64,000 nucleotides of DNA from Glandiceps talaboti (lineage: Eukaryota > Hemichordata > Enteropneusta > Spengelidae): contig NC_135555.1 in NCBI RefSeq assembly GCF_964340395.1, forward strand, positions 8,502,931-8,566,930, given 5' to 3'. Position 1 is the first letter of the stretch. Every line of letters starts with the position of its first letter. A program made the translations under genes and the position numbers. Under the pieces are notes generated by a model, which was not told the origin of the DNA, ran no database searches, and saw only the letters and a list, made by a program, of their open reading frames with translations. Of this stretch, positions 35,601 through 47,620 are shown piece after piece.

Positions 35601-38600
35601 AAATGACTCAAAATGTTCAAAATATTCTTGTATACAAATTACCTCTGACATGCAAGGACTGGTTTCAACCAAACCTGGCACAACTATCAGATTATGTCCA
35701 ATTATGTGCATCACTTTATTTCATGATCTTCACAATAACATAGTCGTACAAATTCAGATTATGCATAAGTTGAAACGTTAGAGGGTATGTCTATGACAAT
35801 CTGTGGATGTTTTGTTAATATTTCAGATGTATGAAGAAGTAACAGATGCATTGAAAGCTGCAGGTGAAGATTCCAAGGTTGTGGTAGCTGTTATAACAGG
35901 TATGTTTAGTTTTAAATGATCTACACTTTGCGGTAGTTGTGTAGCACTCTGTGATCAGATGTCTACAAAACAGCTGACATCACTGAGAGAGAATTGTTGA
36001 TTGTCAACTATTAAAATGATGAAACTTAAAATATTTGTCAACAGAGTTTCTACACAAGATACCTAAATAAGTAGAAATCATGGATATAAAACTCCTAACT
36101 GTGATATTGTGTTTTTATCATATTTGTTTAGGTGCTGGTGACTTCTACTGCTCTGGTAATGACCTAAGTAACTTTGCCTCCATACCAATGGATAAACTAC
36201 ATGAATTTGCTGTGGATGGAGCCAAACTCCTTGAGTAAGAGAACTCTCTTATGTTTTAAGTTTCAACCAAAAACTACATGTACAATAGGTATATATATAT
36301 AGGTAAATTCTGATCCTCTCCTATTTACACAGCCTCTAAAATCAGATCATTGTTGTCCACGTAATATATTGAGTACATGTTGATGTCTATGATTGGTTGA
36401 GAGTCAATATCATCAAACTTGTATGGTAATGTCTCCCAGAGTTTATCAAGTCAAAAGACTGAATACTATTGATGCTGAAACTACAGCCTGTTAACAAGAG
36501 ACAATAAACTTGGGTTTTTGAGATTTTCTATCGGATTGGTTAGAATCAAAGTGATCATAGCCACATTTAATAGATGTGCTAATAGTCTGATGAATATCTG
36601 AACACTGAAGAACGAACTGAAGAGAAGTCTGTTCAAACAGGCATTCAGTTTGGATTTACCTTTGTAAGTGCTATTGAACAAATCTAGTGTTTTGGAAACT
36701 GGCACATTATAAATCATTTTTGATAGTGTTAGATTGATATGAATATAATTTACTATTAGTGAATGGAGCAAAATGTCATCATAGATTCTGAAGTAAAAAT
36801 AAATCACTAGTGTAAAATTTTTATCAAGTACTATTTCACGCTTTTGTCGTCATTTTTTTTGCACCCCAGTACTTGTATGTATGGTGACTGTCATAATTTG
36901 TGCGTTATTCTCACACAGGTATTTTATGTTAGGTTTCATTTTATTGAATATTTGCTAATTTTTTTGATTGTTCCCACACAGGCGTTTTGTATCAGCCTTC
37001 ATCGACTATCCCAAGCCTCTGATTGGTGCTGTGAATGGTCCAGCCATAGGAGTTGCTGTCAGTACACTTGCACTGTTTGATGTTGTCTATTGTACAGATA
37101 AGGTAAGGTATATCATGTGACAAACTATTCAAAGAGCTAATACCATGAACCTTATAAATTAGGTTATTTAGTATTATGAGAAACAATTAAGAATTCCTTG
37201 CTAAAGTCTTTGGAATGATAATCCGGTAGTAAGTTCATGCCATTCCTAAAACAAGTTGATCCTCTTTCTCACAACTTGTACTTTAATAGTTGTGTACAAA
37301 CAAATACCCCTAGGGAGAAAGAGGATAACTTAGAGTGCTAAACATTTCATTTCTCAACATGACTACAATTCAATACTTTGATATTCAATACAGGTACTTT
37401 GAAAAATTCATGCAAATCATTTGGGCATAAAGATGTTACTGTGTGCAGAATCAAATTCAATTTGATGAGTCATTACTTTATTATTGTTTCATTGTTGTTA
37501 ACTTTTAATTTTGATGGTAATCTGTTAAATCCAATTTATAATAATTATGTCAGTGTGCTTATTATGCCTTTTATCTTAATATAATTGATAGAACTGCATT
37601 TTATGGGCGTGATTGTACTGTTTGCCATTTCTGAGTGCATGCAAATCAATGGTCTTATTTTGACCTTATTGTGTGTGTTTTGTACTCACTGTCAACTTTC
37701 CATAACCCAGTCGCTTTCTAGGACAAAACTTAAATGATTTTTATCCACATATTGATAAGTAATGTAATCTATTTATTTGTATTGGAAGGCCACTTTCCAA
37801 ACTCCATTCACAGCTCTAGGACAAAGTCCAGAAGGTTGTTCATCTTTCCTGTTCCCAAGAATTATGGGACAAGGCAAGGTAAGCAGTCGTTGGGTTTCAT
37901 GCAGATCTGACCTTGAAATCTAATCTCCATGAATTATATTTTCTGTTTAGTCTTAATACCCAAATACATACATCAGATATTATGACCAAAAGAAAACAAT
38001 TTTTTTATCATAAATCCAATCTTATGAAATTGTTGTCTAGCAGTCTAGACTTGTTCAAGTATTTTTCATATTTTATTTGAATAATTTTTTTTAAACACAA
38101 GTTTGTTCTTTTATGTGTCATAATGATCTGAGTCACAGTGAGTGATTGTGAAACATTGGGGTGAACAAGTATAGTCCTTGAGAGACTACTAGTAACGCCA
38201 GTAACTGGGACGTGAAAAAATAAGAAATTTCAAAGTTCACATTTTTCTTTGCAAAACTAATGAATAACAAACTCAAAACGATTGAAGATTGTGAGACAAA
38301 AAAAAATATGCCAAGGGACTGGTGCCAGTCTACTAACAGTTACAAATTGATATGTAACCAGTTTTATGTCTTTCTCAGGCTAATGAAATGCTCCTATTTG
38401 GCAAAAAGCTGACTGCTCATGAGGCATGTGAGAGAGGTTTAGTAGCTGAAGTCTTCCCAGATAGCCAGTTTCAGACAGAAGTACAGAAAAAGATCAAAGA
38501 ATATGCAGCTCTACCAAAGAATGTAAGTATGCATTACAGTTATTGAAATTGTTGAAATATATCAAGGGCTGGGGCTGGGGAAGGGGTATTTATGTCTTTT

Positions 38601-39244
38601 ATTTAGAAAGTCCACTGAGAAGTGCTGCTAGAATACTCGTATATGCATCCGTACCAAACATTATAAACCATACCATTCCAAACATTATAAATCTAAGATA
38701 AATATATCTCTTTTTAGACAAAACATGAACAATTGATAACCCCTAAGCCTTTTTCCAAATTGAAGTACCCGGTAGTCTTTGTACAGCAAATTAAACGGCT
38801 CAAATAACTAAGCAATATGATATGATACAGTACCAACATTCCAAGAATGGATGATCTATATGAGAAGGGAGTTATACTGCAAGTGTTTTTCATCAGTAAT
38901 GTGTAATGCACAGGCAAGATCAATGTTTTGTTAACCGGAAAAATTCTTGGCTTGATCATTCGTATTCATCAACCTATATGTAAGCTCTGTGATATTGAAC
39001 AAAAAAAGTGTTTGTGACAAACCAGCTATACTAGTATTTCTGTTTTATGCTTTAATACATGTATTTAACCTATCTGGTTCACTTGCAGTCTTTGAAGTTT
39101 TCCAAGAATTTGGTCCGTGGTGTTGACAAAGACATTCTACACAAGGTGAATGATCAGGAGTGTGAACTACTGATAGAGAGGTGGACGTCTGATGAATGTG
39201 CCCAAGCTGTTATGAATTTCTTTTCCAGAAAAGCCAAGTTGTAA
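29602..39244 (+). CDS. ECI2: Enoyl-CoA delta isomerase 2 (ECI2), ACBP plus crotonase domains (complete)
   Basis: ECI2 moves 3-enoyl-CoA double bonds to the 2-trans position so that unsaturated fatty acids can enter beta-oxidation, in mitochondria and peroxisomes. Exons: 29602-29663, 32021-32168, 32756-32854, 34339-34515, 35827-35899, 36132-36234, 36982-37102, 37789-37878, 38379-38522, 39089-39244. All are in phase, giving 390 aa (human about 394). The N-terminus ([15 protein letters not shown], then Arg-rich with no early acid) fits a mitochondrial transit peptide. The ACBP domain lies near residues 42-125 ([25 protein letters not shown]). In the crotonase domain, [12 protein letters not shown] and [10 protein letters not shown] form the oxyanion hole, and [11 protein letters not shown] carries the catalytic Glu. 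The C-terminus RKAKL ends in AKL, an accepted peroxisomal PTS1 variant (human SKL). It shares its promoter with the CDYL-like gene. Confidence 0.95.
33033..33064. repeat. GAAT/TGAA tetranucleotide microsatellite
   Basis: About seven TGAA units, in an ECI2 intron. Confidence 0.9.
33488..33541. repeat. CATAT/CACAT pentanucleotide repeat
   Basis: TCATA-type units change to TCACA-type units within about 50 bp, in an ECI2 intron. Open frames across it are repeat artefacts. Confidence 0.85.
34935..35790. repeat. Dispersed repeat family, copy C (tandem internal modules)
   Basis: Starts GATGGGCAAAGCCGAGGGGG then ACTACTATG. Modules reading CTCTGAAATGCATG / CCTCTGACATGCA with TTCAACCAAAC and CACAAATGTCAGAT recur three times (near 35000, 35360 and 35640), with CATTTGAATGTCTAC and CAAGGTCAAATGGC boxes between them. 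Boxes and order recall copies A and B but with more divergence. It lies in ECI2 intron 4. Confidence 0.55.
36600..36725 (+). mobile_element. Decayed 3' end of a CR1/L2-type non-LTR retrotransposon
   Basis: One frame reads [18 protein letters not shown], resembling the FK-x-LKTxLFxxAF end of CR1/L2-type reverse transcriptases. It is followed about 50 bp later by GGCACATTATAAATC, like the 3' end of such LINEs. It is short and diverged, in ECI2 intron 6. Confidence 0.35.
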
Positions 39245-39439
39245 GAAGGAACTACAAATAACTGATATACCTGTATGATAATGATATGGTCCAACTTCAG
39301 TCTGCAGTATAAACTTTGTTACTGTATTAAATGATCAGGGTTCATTCAAAAAATATGATGCCAGCAATGCAACTACAATTCTCATCACTTTTTTGGTTTG
39401 AAATTAAAGGAGAATAAGGGTGAGACTAGTTTTATCGTT
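39245..39439. other. 3' flank of ECI2
   Basis: Probable 3' UTR. An ATTAAA near 39402 could serve as poly(A) signal. The satellite array starts directly after it. Confidence 0.4.
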
Positions 39440-42400
39440 GCTGTATTAGACACTGTACATTACTGTACGGATACTATTAGACACTGTACGTTACTGTACG
39501 GATACTATTAGACACTGTACGTTACTGTACGGGTACTACTAGACACTGTACGTTACTGTACGGGTACTATTAGATACTGTATGGTACTGTACGGGTACTA
39601 TTAGATACTGTACGTTACTGTACAGATGCTATTAGACACTATATGGTACTGTACAGGTACTATTAGATACTGTACATTACTGTACGGATACTATTACGGG
39701 TACTATTAGATACTGTACGTTACTGTACGGATAGTATTAGATACTGTACGTTACTGTATGGGTACTATTAGATACTGTACATTACTGTACGGGTACTATT
39801 ACGGATACTATTAGATACTGCACCGTTACTGTACGGATACTATTAGATACTGTACGTTACTGTATGGATACTATTAGATACTGTACATTACTGTACGGAT
39901 ACTATTAGATACTGTACATTACTGTACGGATACTATTAGATACTGTACGGTACTGTACGGATACTATTAGATACTGTACGGTACTGTATGGATACTATTA
40001 GATACTGTACGTTACTGTACGGATACTATTAGATACTGTACGTTACTGTACGGATACTATTAGATACTGTACGGTACTGTACGGATACTATTAGATACTA
40101 TACATTACTGTACGGATACTATTAGATACTGTACGGTACTGTATGGATACTATTAGATACTGTACGGTACTGTATGGATACTATTAGATACTGTACGGTA
40201 CTGTACGGATACTATTAGATACTATACATTACTGTACGGATACTATTAGATACTGTACGTTACTGTATGGATACTATTAGATACTGTACGGTACTGTACG
40301 GATACTATTAGATACTGTACGGTACTGTACGGATACTAATAGATACTGTACGTTACTGTACGGATACTATTAGATACTGTACGTTACTGTACGGATACTA
40401 TTAGATACTGTACGTTACTGTACGGATACTATTAGATACTGTACGGATACTATTAGATACTGTACATTACTGTACGGATACTATTAGATACTGTACATTA
40501 CTGTATGGATACTATTAGATACTGCACCGTTACTGTACAGATACTATTAGATACTGTACATTACTGTACGGATACTATTAGATACTGTATGGTACTGTAC
40601 GGGTACTATTAGATACTGTACATTACTGTACGGATACTATTAGATACTGTACGTTACTGTACGGATACTAATAGATACTGTACGTTACTGTACGGATACT
40701 ATTAGATACTGTACGTTACTGTACGGATACTATTAGATACTGTACGTTACTGTACGGATACTATTAGATACTGTACGGATACTATTAGATACTGTACATT
40801 ACTGTACGGATACTATTAGATACTGTACATTACTGTATGGATACTATTAGATACTGCACCGTTACTGTACAGATACTATTAGATACTGTACATTACTGTA
40901 CGGATACTATTAGATACTGTATGGTACTGTACGGGTACTATTAGATACTGTACATTACTGTACGGATACTATTAGATACTGTACGTTACTGTACGGATAC
41001 TATTAGATACTGTACGTTACTGTACGGATACTATTAGATACTGTACATTACTGTACGGATACTATTAGTTACTGTACGTTACTGTACGGATACTATTAGA
41101 TACTGTACGTTACTGTACGGATACTATTAGATACTGTACGGATACTATTAGATACTGTACGTTACTGTATGGATACTATTAGATACTGTACGGTACTGTA
41201 TGGATACTATTAGATACTGTATGGTACTGTACGGATACTATTAGATACTGTACGGTACTGTACGGATACTAATAGATACTGTACGTTACTGTACGGATAC
41301 TATTAGATACTGTACGGTACTGTACGGATACTAATAGATACTGTACGTTACTGTACGGATACTATTAGATACTGTACATTACTGTACAGATACTATTAGA
41401 TATTGTACGTTACTGTACGGATACTATTAGATACTGTACGGTACTGTACGGGTACTATTAGATACTGTGCGGTACTGTACGGGTACTATAATTAGATACT
41501 GCACCGTTACTGTACAGATACTATTAGATACTGTACATTACTGTACGGATACTATTAGATACTGTACGTTACTGTACGGATACTATTAGATACTGTACGT
41601 TACTGTACGGATACTATTAGATACTGTACGGATACTATTAGATACTGTACATTACTGTACGGATACTATTAGATACTGTACATTACTGTATGGATACTAT
41701 TAGATACTGCACCGTTACTGTACAGATACTATTAGATACTGTACATTACTGTACGGATACTATTAGATACTGTATGGTACTGTACGGGTACTATTAGATA
41801 CTGTACATTACTGTACGGATACTATTAGATACTGTACGTTACTGTACGGATACTATTAGATACTGTACGTTACTGTACGGATACTATTAGATACTGTACG
41901 TTACTGTACGGATACTATTAGTTACTGTACGTTACTGTACGGATACTATTAGATACTGTACGTTACTGTACGGATACTATTATATACTGTACGTTACTGT
42001 ACGGATACTATTAGATACTGTACGTTACTGTACGGATACTAATAGATACTGTACGTTACTGTACGGATACTAATAGATACTGTACGTTACTGTATGGATA
42101 CTATTAGATACTGTACGTTACTGTATGGATACTAATAGATACTGTACGTTACTGTACGGATACTATTAGATACTGCACGGTACTGTACGGATACTATTAG
42201 ATACTGTACGTTACTGTACGGATACTATTAGATACTGTACGTTACTGTATGGATACTAATAGATACTGTACGTTACTGTACGAATACTATTAGATACTGT
42301 ATGGTACTGTATGGATACTATTAGATACTGTACGGATACTATTAGATACTATACGTTACTGTACGGATACTATTAGATACTGTACGTTACTGTATGGATA

Positions 42401-43370
42401 CTATTAGATACTGCACGTTACTGTATGGATACTAATAGATACTGTACGTTACTGTACGAATACTATTAGATACTGTATGGTACTGTACAGATACTATTAG
42501 ATACTGTACGTTACTGTACGAATACTATTAGATACTGTATGGTACTGTATGGATACTATTAGATACTGTACGTTACTGTATGGATACTATTAGATACTGT
42601 ACGTTACTGTATGGATACTAATAGATACTGTACGTTACTGTACGAATACTATTAGATACTGTATGGTACTGTATGGATACTATTAGATACTGTACGGATA
42701 CTATTAGATACTATACGTTACTGTACGGATACTATTAGATACTGTACGTTACTGTATGGATACTATTAGATACTGTACATTACTGTATGGATACTATTAG
42801 ATACTGCACGTTACTGTATGGATACTAATAGATACTGTACGTTACTGTACGAATACTATTAGATACTGTATGGTACTGTACAGATACTATTAGATACTGT
42901 ACGTTACTGTACGAATACTATTAGATACTGTATGGTACTGTATGGATACTATTAGATACTGTACGTTACTGTATGAATACTAATAGATACTGTATGTTAC
43001 TGTATGGATACTAATAGATACTGTACGTTACTGTACGAATACTATTAGATACTGTATGGTACTGTATGGATACTATTAGATACTGTACGGATACTATTAG
43101 ATACTATACGTTACTGTACGGATACTATTAGATACTGTACGTTACTGTATGGATACTATTAGATACTGTACGTTACTGTACGAATACTATTAGATACTGT
43201 ACGTTACTGTATGGATACTAATAGATACTGTACGTTACTGTACGGATACTATTAGATACTGTACGTTACTGTACGGATACTATTAGATACTGTACGTTAC
43301 TGTACGGATACTATTAGATACTGTACATTACTGTACGGATACTATTAGATACTGTACGGTACTATCCTAC
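39440..43370. repeat. 31-bp satellite array, about 3.9 kb
   Basis: About 125 copies of a 31-bp unit that can be written GGATACTATTAGATACTGTA plus CGTTACTGTAC. Within the unit TACTGTAC recurs, so it may derive from a 10-11 bp ancestor. Variants include GTACATT, GTATGGT, GCACCGTT and a deleted form lacking the GTTACTGTAC part. Variant blocks recur (GCACCGTTACTGTACAGATA at about 40524, 40856, 41501 and 41709; the ACTATACGTTACTG variant at about 42348, 42710 and 43103), showing higher-order segmental duplication. Because 31 is not a multiple of 3, no frame stays open. The array begins about 200 bp after the ECI2 stop. Confidence 0.97.
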
Positions 43371-44639
43371 CAATACCTTACTGTACTTATTTCATACAGT
43401 ATCTATATTTGTACTGTATTGTATCAGTATCTGTATAGGTTGGAATATAGTGTGTAACATTTGATACAAGATTTCCCTGTTATTTACAATACTGTGTTAC
43501 AATATAAAGTATACATATGAACAATGCAGAATGTTCATTCTATTGACATGTTAATAATTGAATATGTTCAGTGTATTGATATATCGGGGTTTATGCTAGT
43601 TTTGTATCTTTTGGGGATTGCCTTTTGCTGCACAATAATTTTCTGTGTCATTGATTACTAAAAGGGGCATATGTTGGGTTTCTTCTCCACTGTCTATGGT
43701 TTAACTTTATACCTTATGTGGGGGGGGGGGGGGGTGGCTACCGTTTGCTAAATATTTGATTCATGCATTGTCTGTGTTAGTGATTGAAAGGGGATATGTT
43801 GGGTTTATACCTTTGGGGGTGAATTTTGCTACATAATACAAAGTACACTTAGTATTCTGGTTTAATATTTAAAGTATATTAAATAACTATCACTTGTAAA
43901 TACTCATCTCAGTCTGTGAGAACAGGGAAACTAATTCTTTCCTGTATGATTGCTATTTATCCTTTCCAAATGAAGTAAGATTTCCATTCATTCAAAGAAA
44001 GAAAGAAAGAAAGACAAAAATAGTAAGATTGTTATATTTCTGAGTTGCTGCAATAAATGGATCACCACCAGCTCACTGTTACCACTTTTTGATCGTTTTT
44101 TTTTTTATTATTATTATTATAACTTTATTGCAGGATACACTCCCATACACTATAAAACACAAGATTTACATAGTACACAAGACAAACCTTAAAAAAAAGC
44201 ACTGTATTACTGTACTGTTTTGGATAGACCACAACTTAGTATTGTGTTTTAAGGTACACCACTACTTATCAATAATACAGTAGCAGTCAGTAACTTTTCA
44301 AATAAAACATTGACCCACTACAGTACACAAACCAAAAACATTGATGCGTGAAATGAAAAAGGGACAACCTTGACAGAGTTACAGTATTGTTTATTTGTTT
44401 GTCCATCCAGTCACCAAGAAATTTTTCTTTTCACCGGAAGGTGGTGGAAAAGTTGTGTTTCAGTGGCCGTGTGATTCGGAAATATGGCAACATTGTGTAT
44501 GTATCATGCCAACTGGTGAAAGGCAACAGAAATTTGTATCGTAAATTTGAAAATTATGATATTCTACTAATAGAAACTTAGTAAATATGTCAACCATCTA
44601 TGATGTATTGGGTAACGCTTACAAGCTGTAATGTTACCA
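43371..44639. other. Intergenic with partial tandem duplication and poly-G tract
   Basis: The satellite decays over 43371-43440. Two related modules of about 150 bp follow (TTTTGCT-ATAAT, GTGTCATTGATTACTAAAAG then GGGCATATGTTGGGTTT; and again near 43775-43860), separated by a 15-G tract at 43720-43734. The stretch 44098-44190, read on the minus strand, ends AATAAAGTTATAATAATAAT plus poly-A-like sequence, resembling a LINE/SINE tail. No gene was recognised. Confidence 0.4.
43720..43734. repeat. Poly-G tract
   Basis: Run of 15 G within the duplicated module region after the satellite. It is a third long G/C homopolymer in the window. Confidence 0.9.
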
Positions 44640-44649
44640 AGGCAGAGAG

Positions 44650-44820
44650 GGACAATGCTCTCTGCAATATAAAAAGGCCATCTCCAGAATGATTTCCTCT
44701 TCGCAATGTCTTTAAAAAGCCCATCTCCCGGAATGGAGTGCTCTCCGCAATGTTAAAAATTCCATCTCCGAAATGTTTTGCTCTTCACAATGTTAAAAGT
44801 CCATCTGTGGAATGTCCTTA
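44650..44820. repeat. Degenerate tandem repeat, four copies of about 45-50 bp
   Basis: Each unit carries GCTCTCYGCAATGT, an A-rich part, and CCATCTCCRGAATG; four imperfect units are seen. Non-coding. Confidence 0.75.
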
Positions 44821-47533
44821 TCAGATGTTCAGTATATCCTGCCAATAAGGATTGGATTACATCATTTTCTGTCAAAATACATGTATATTCATGAATACTA
44901 CATAAAGTCATTATGTGTGTTTGCATGAATAATGGCAAAGATATGGCAAGTCCACATGCATATAAACTTTCTCAAATTTGCTTTGTCCCCTGTTACTGCA
45001 GTTCCCAAGCTTTAATAGCAAAAACACATGACTGGTAGGTATTATCTTTTAAACTGTATATGAATTAATTCACCTCAGTCATAATGATACCTTGATAGTT
45101 TGATGTAAACTGTTATGTAAAGTGGCCATAGAACTGTTTTTATCAAATCATGGAATGTAATACAACTGTCTATAGTTCAGCATGCTGTGCCAAGTGTTAT
45201 TAATCCAATTCATTTGTTTATTAACCCTGTTTGTAAGAAGGTCTGCTCATCAATGCTTGCCTGTCGTTGATTGTAAGTATAGTTCGTGGTGGGGGTTCAA
45301 CTTATGTCTGGAACATGTTTGCCCGTTTCATTCATAATTCATAACATATTATCTACGTATTTTCTTTTAACATTTCATTGTAGAATTTCTCTAGCTCTGT
45401 GACACATCAAAGGAACGACATCCATATTTGACAATTTAATAGAATACTGCAAAGTACTAGTATTGCTATTGTTACAGCTACAGAGAACATACAAATGTAT
45501 CTCTATATCTCTTCTACCTAGTACAGCTCATACTAAAAAGGCCCATGATTCTATCCCATGTTCTTCCATTTGTGTTATCCTATCAGGGGAGCCATACGAT
45601 TTAGATTGGGTAATTTTTTCATTTAGGATCAACATTATCGATCTACAGCTCTGTGAGGTAATTAATTTTCCCACCCAAATGTAATTCTAATCTGACGTGC
45701 CTTTACAGGTAATTGACATAATTTATGTATATGCTAATAATCAATAGAATAAAAGCTTGAGAAGCGGGAATTCACAAATATAGATCAATTAATTGCTTTA
45801 ATTCTTGAAGCAGACAAAGGAATATCTGTGAGACATCAACAAGGAACTTGGAAATCCTACTTAACAGTACATTCCAGTATATGGAAGCAACTGAAAAGAA
45901 GACTCAGTTGGTAAGTATCTATCTTTTAAAGTGTATATAAATTAACTCACCCCAGTCATAATGATACTTTGATAGTTAGATGTGGTTTTTATTATGGTGC
46001 AATATAAAATAACAATCCCTCCTTCCCTCCATACTGAAATCATGTCAAAAAAGAATTCTCCATCTACACATCCCAAGAATCATTCCCAAATATTTCATGC
46101 CAATCTGATATTTTTTAGTTTAAGTTATTTTACCAAAAATAATATTTTTTGTGCAAAATCACACGTGAAAATGGAATGATGATTATTAATTCAACAATTT
46201 TCCACCCAACTTGCCCTAACTAAAATTCATACCTAATACAAGGTTATTGGTATGATGTGTTTTTTGAGGGTGTTCACATCTCATACTATAGCAACAATGG
46301 ATGAGGAAACAACCTGTTGATCACTCTCCATATGCAGTGCCTCCTTGCAGTCATTTCTTCCCTTCACTCACCTCTGCAATAGGTACTTTTCTGGTTCAAA
46401 ATTTGCCCCACATGTGTTTCCATTATTTTCAAGTGCAAATAAAATAGATCATTCATGAAATGCGTAGATATTACAGTTTGATACAAAGAACTACTCTGTA
46501 CCAAATGACATGACATTGATGACTAGCAAATAGGGAAATACTGTAAACATAATATTGACATATTTTCACTGCTAAAAATATTGCGATTATAGTCTTCAAA
46601 GAAAATGTTTTCCCAATTAATACTAACGGTAAATCTTGTGTACTGTGTTTATGTACAAAAACGTATTGTAGTCACTGATTACTTTGACCTGTTTTCCAGC
46701 AATGTATTAAGCAAAAATAAGTCAATAGCAAACATTCTCGGGGTGTACTAAGTAATGACTATAAAATGCCAATGTCAAATTTGTGAAGAGACTTGATTGT
46801 TTCTGTATCACAATATAGTCAGAGTTTATGTTTAAAGCGACATCAGACAAAATGTCTGACACATGTATGTAAAATATAAAATAAAATTGAATCTACAGAT
46901 GGGTACACACCATCACATTTGCAATTTAGCAAACAATGTAGGAATGCAAGAGCCTCATTATGTATGCATTGTTGACCAATCAGTGCACTGTCTCAAGTAA
47001 TATTTTGACCAATCACTGTACAACTATTCCGCAATGACCTGATTGGAAAATAGCATACTAGCATGCTGATATCTTTAATATAGTGATATCAGGTTCATGT
47101 TATTGAGTCATTCGTATATAGTCCATAGCCTATTGCAGAGGTTAGTGGAGGGTAGAAATGACAACAAGGCCTTGCAGTAGCACTGTATATAGAGAGTACC
47201 TGTTGATGCTAAAATTCCAGAAGTAATCAGTGGATGTATTCATTCATACACAGACACATACTCCCATACTAGATCACTATGGAACCTTTGTGTAGATGTG
47301 TCAACAAGAGTTTTCACCTTTAATTACATTTTTCAATTTTACAAAAATAGCGCCAATGGCAATGCAGCACAACTGAAGAAACTTTTAAAGTCGTTTGTTT
47401 CTAAATTTTCCTATAGTTCAGTCAGATAACACACTTTTTGCAAATCTCGTGCATGAAGCCCATAGTAATAATGTCAGCCATAAATTTGATAACACATTTC
47501 CACTTAATGTTACTCCTATCAAGGAAATTAAGA
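44821..47533. other. Intergenic; contains an 80-bp dispersed duplication
   Basis: Two segments, 45035-45115 and 45908-45985, share GGTARGTATYTATCTTTTAA then CTCAGTCATAATGATAC (with changes). In each, the text before GGTA-GT looks like an exon end plus donor. No protein-coding exon was recognised. CCAATCA boxes near 46976 and 47017 lie in ordinary sequence. Confidence 0.4.
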
Positions 47534-47620
47534 CATGGTTGCACAATGAATATTCATGACTCCTAAGTGCTTATTCCCTTCAGTGTGAAACATCTCATGA
47601 ATATTCATTGTGCAACCATG
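47534..47620. repeat. Perfect 26-bp inverted repeat with 35-bp spacer
   Basis: The arm at 47534-47559 (CATGGTTGCACAATGAATAT...) is exactly complementary in reverse to the arm at 47595-47620. With a 35-nt loop it forms a perfect 26-bp stem. No target-site duplication is obvious. It may be a small foldback element or a structured RNA. Confidence 0.85.

Noticed and set aside
39440-43370. CRISPR-like array
   Set aside because: Units are contiguous 31-bp repeats with no unique spacers, in an animal genome.
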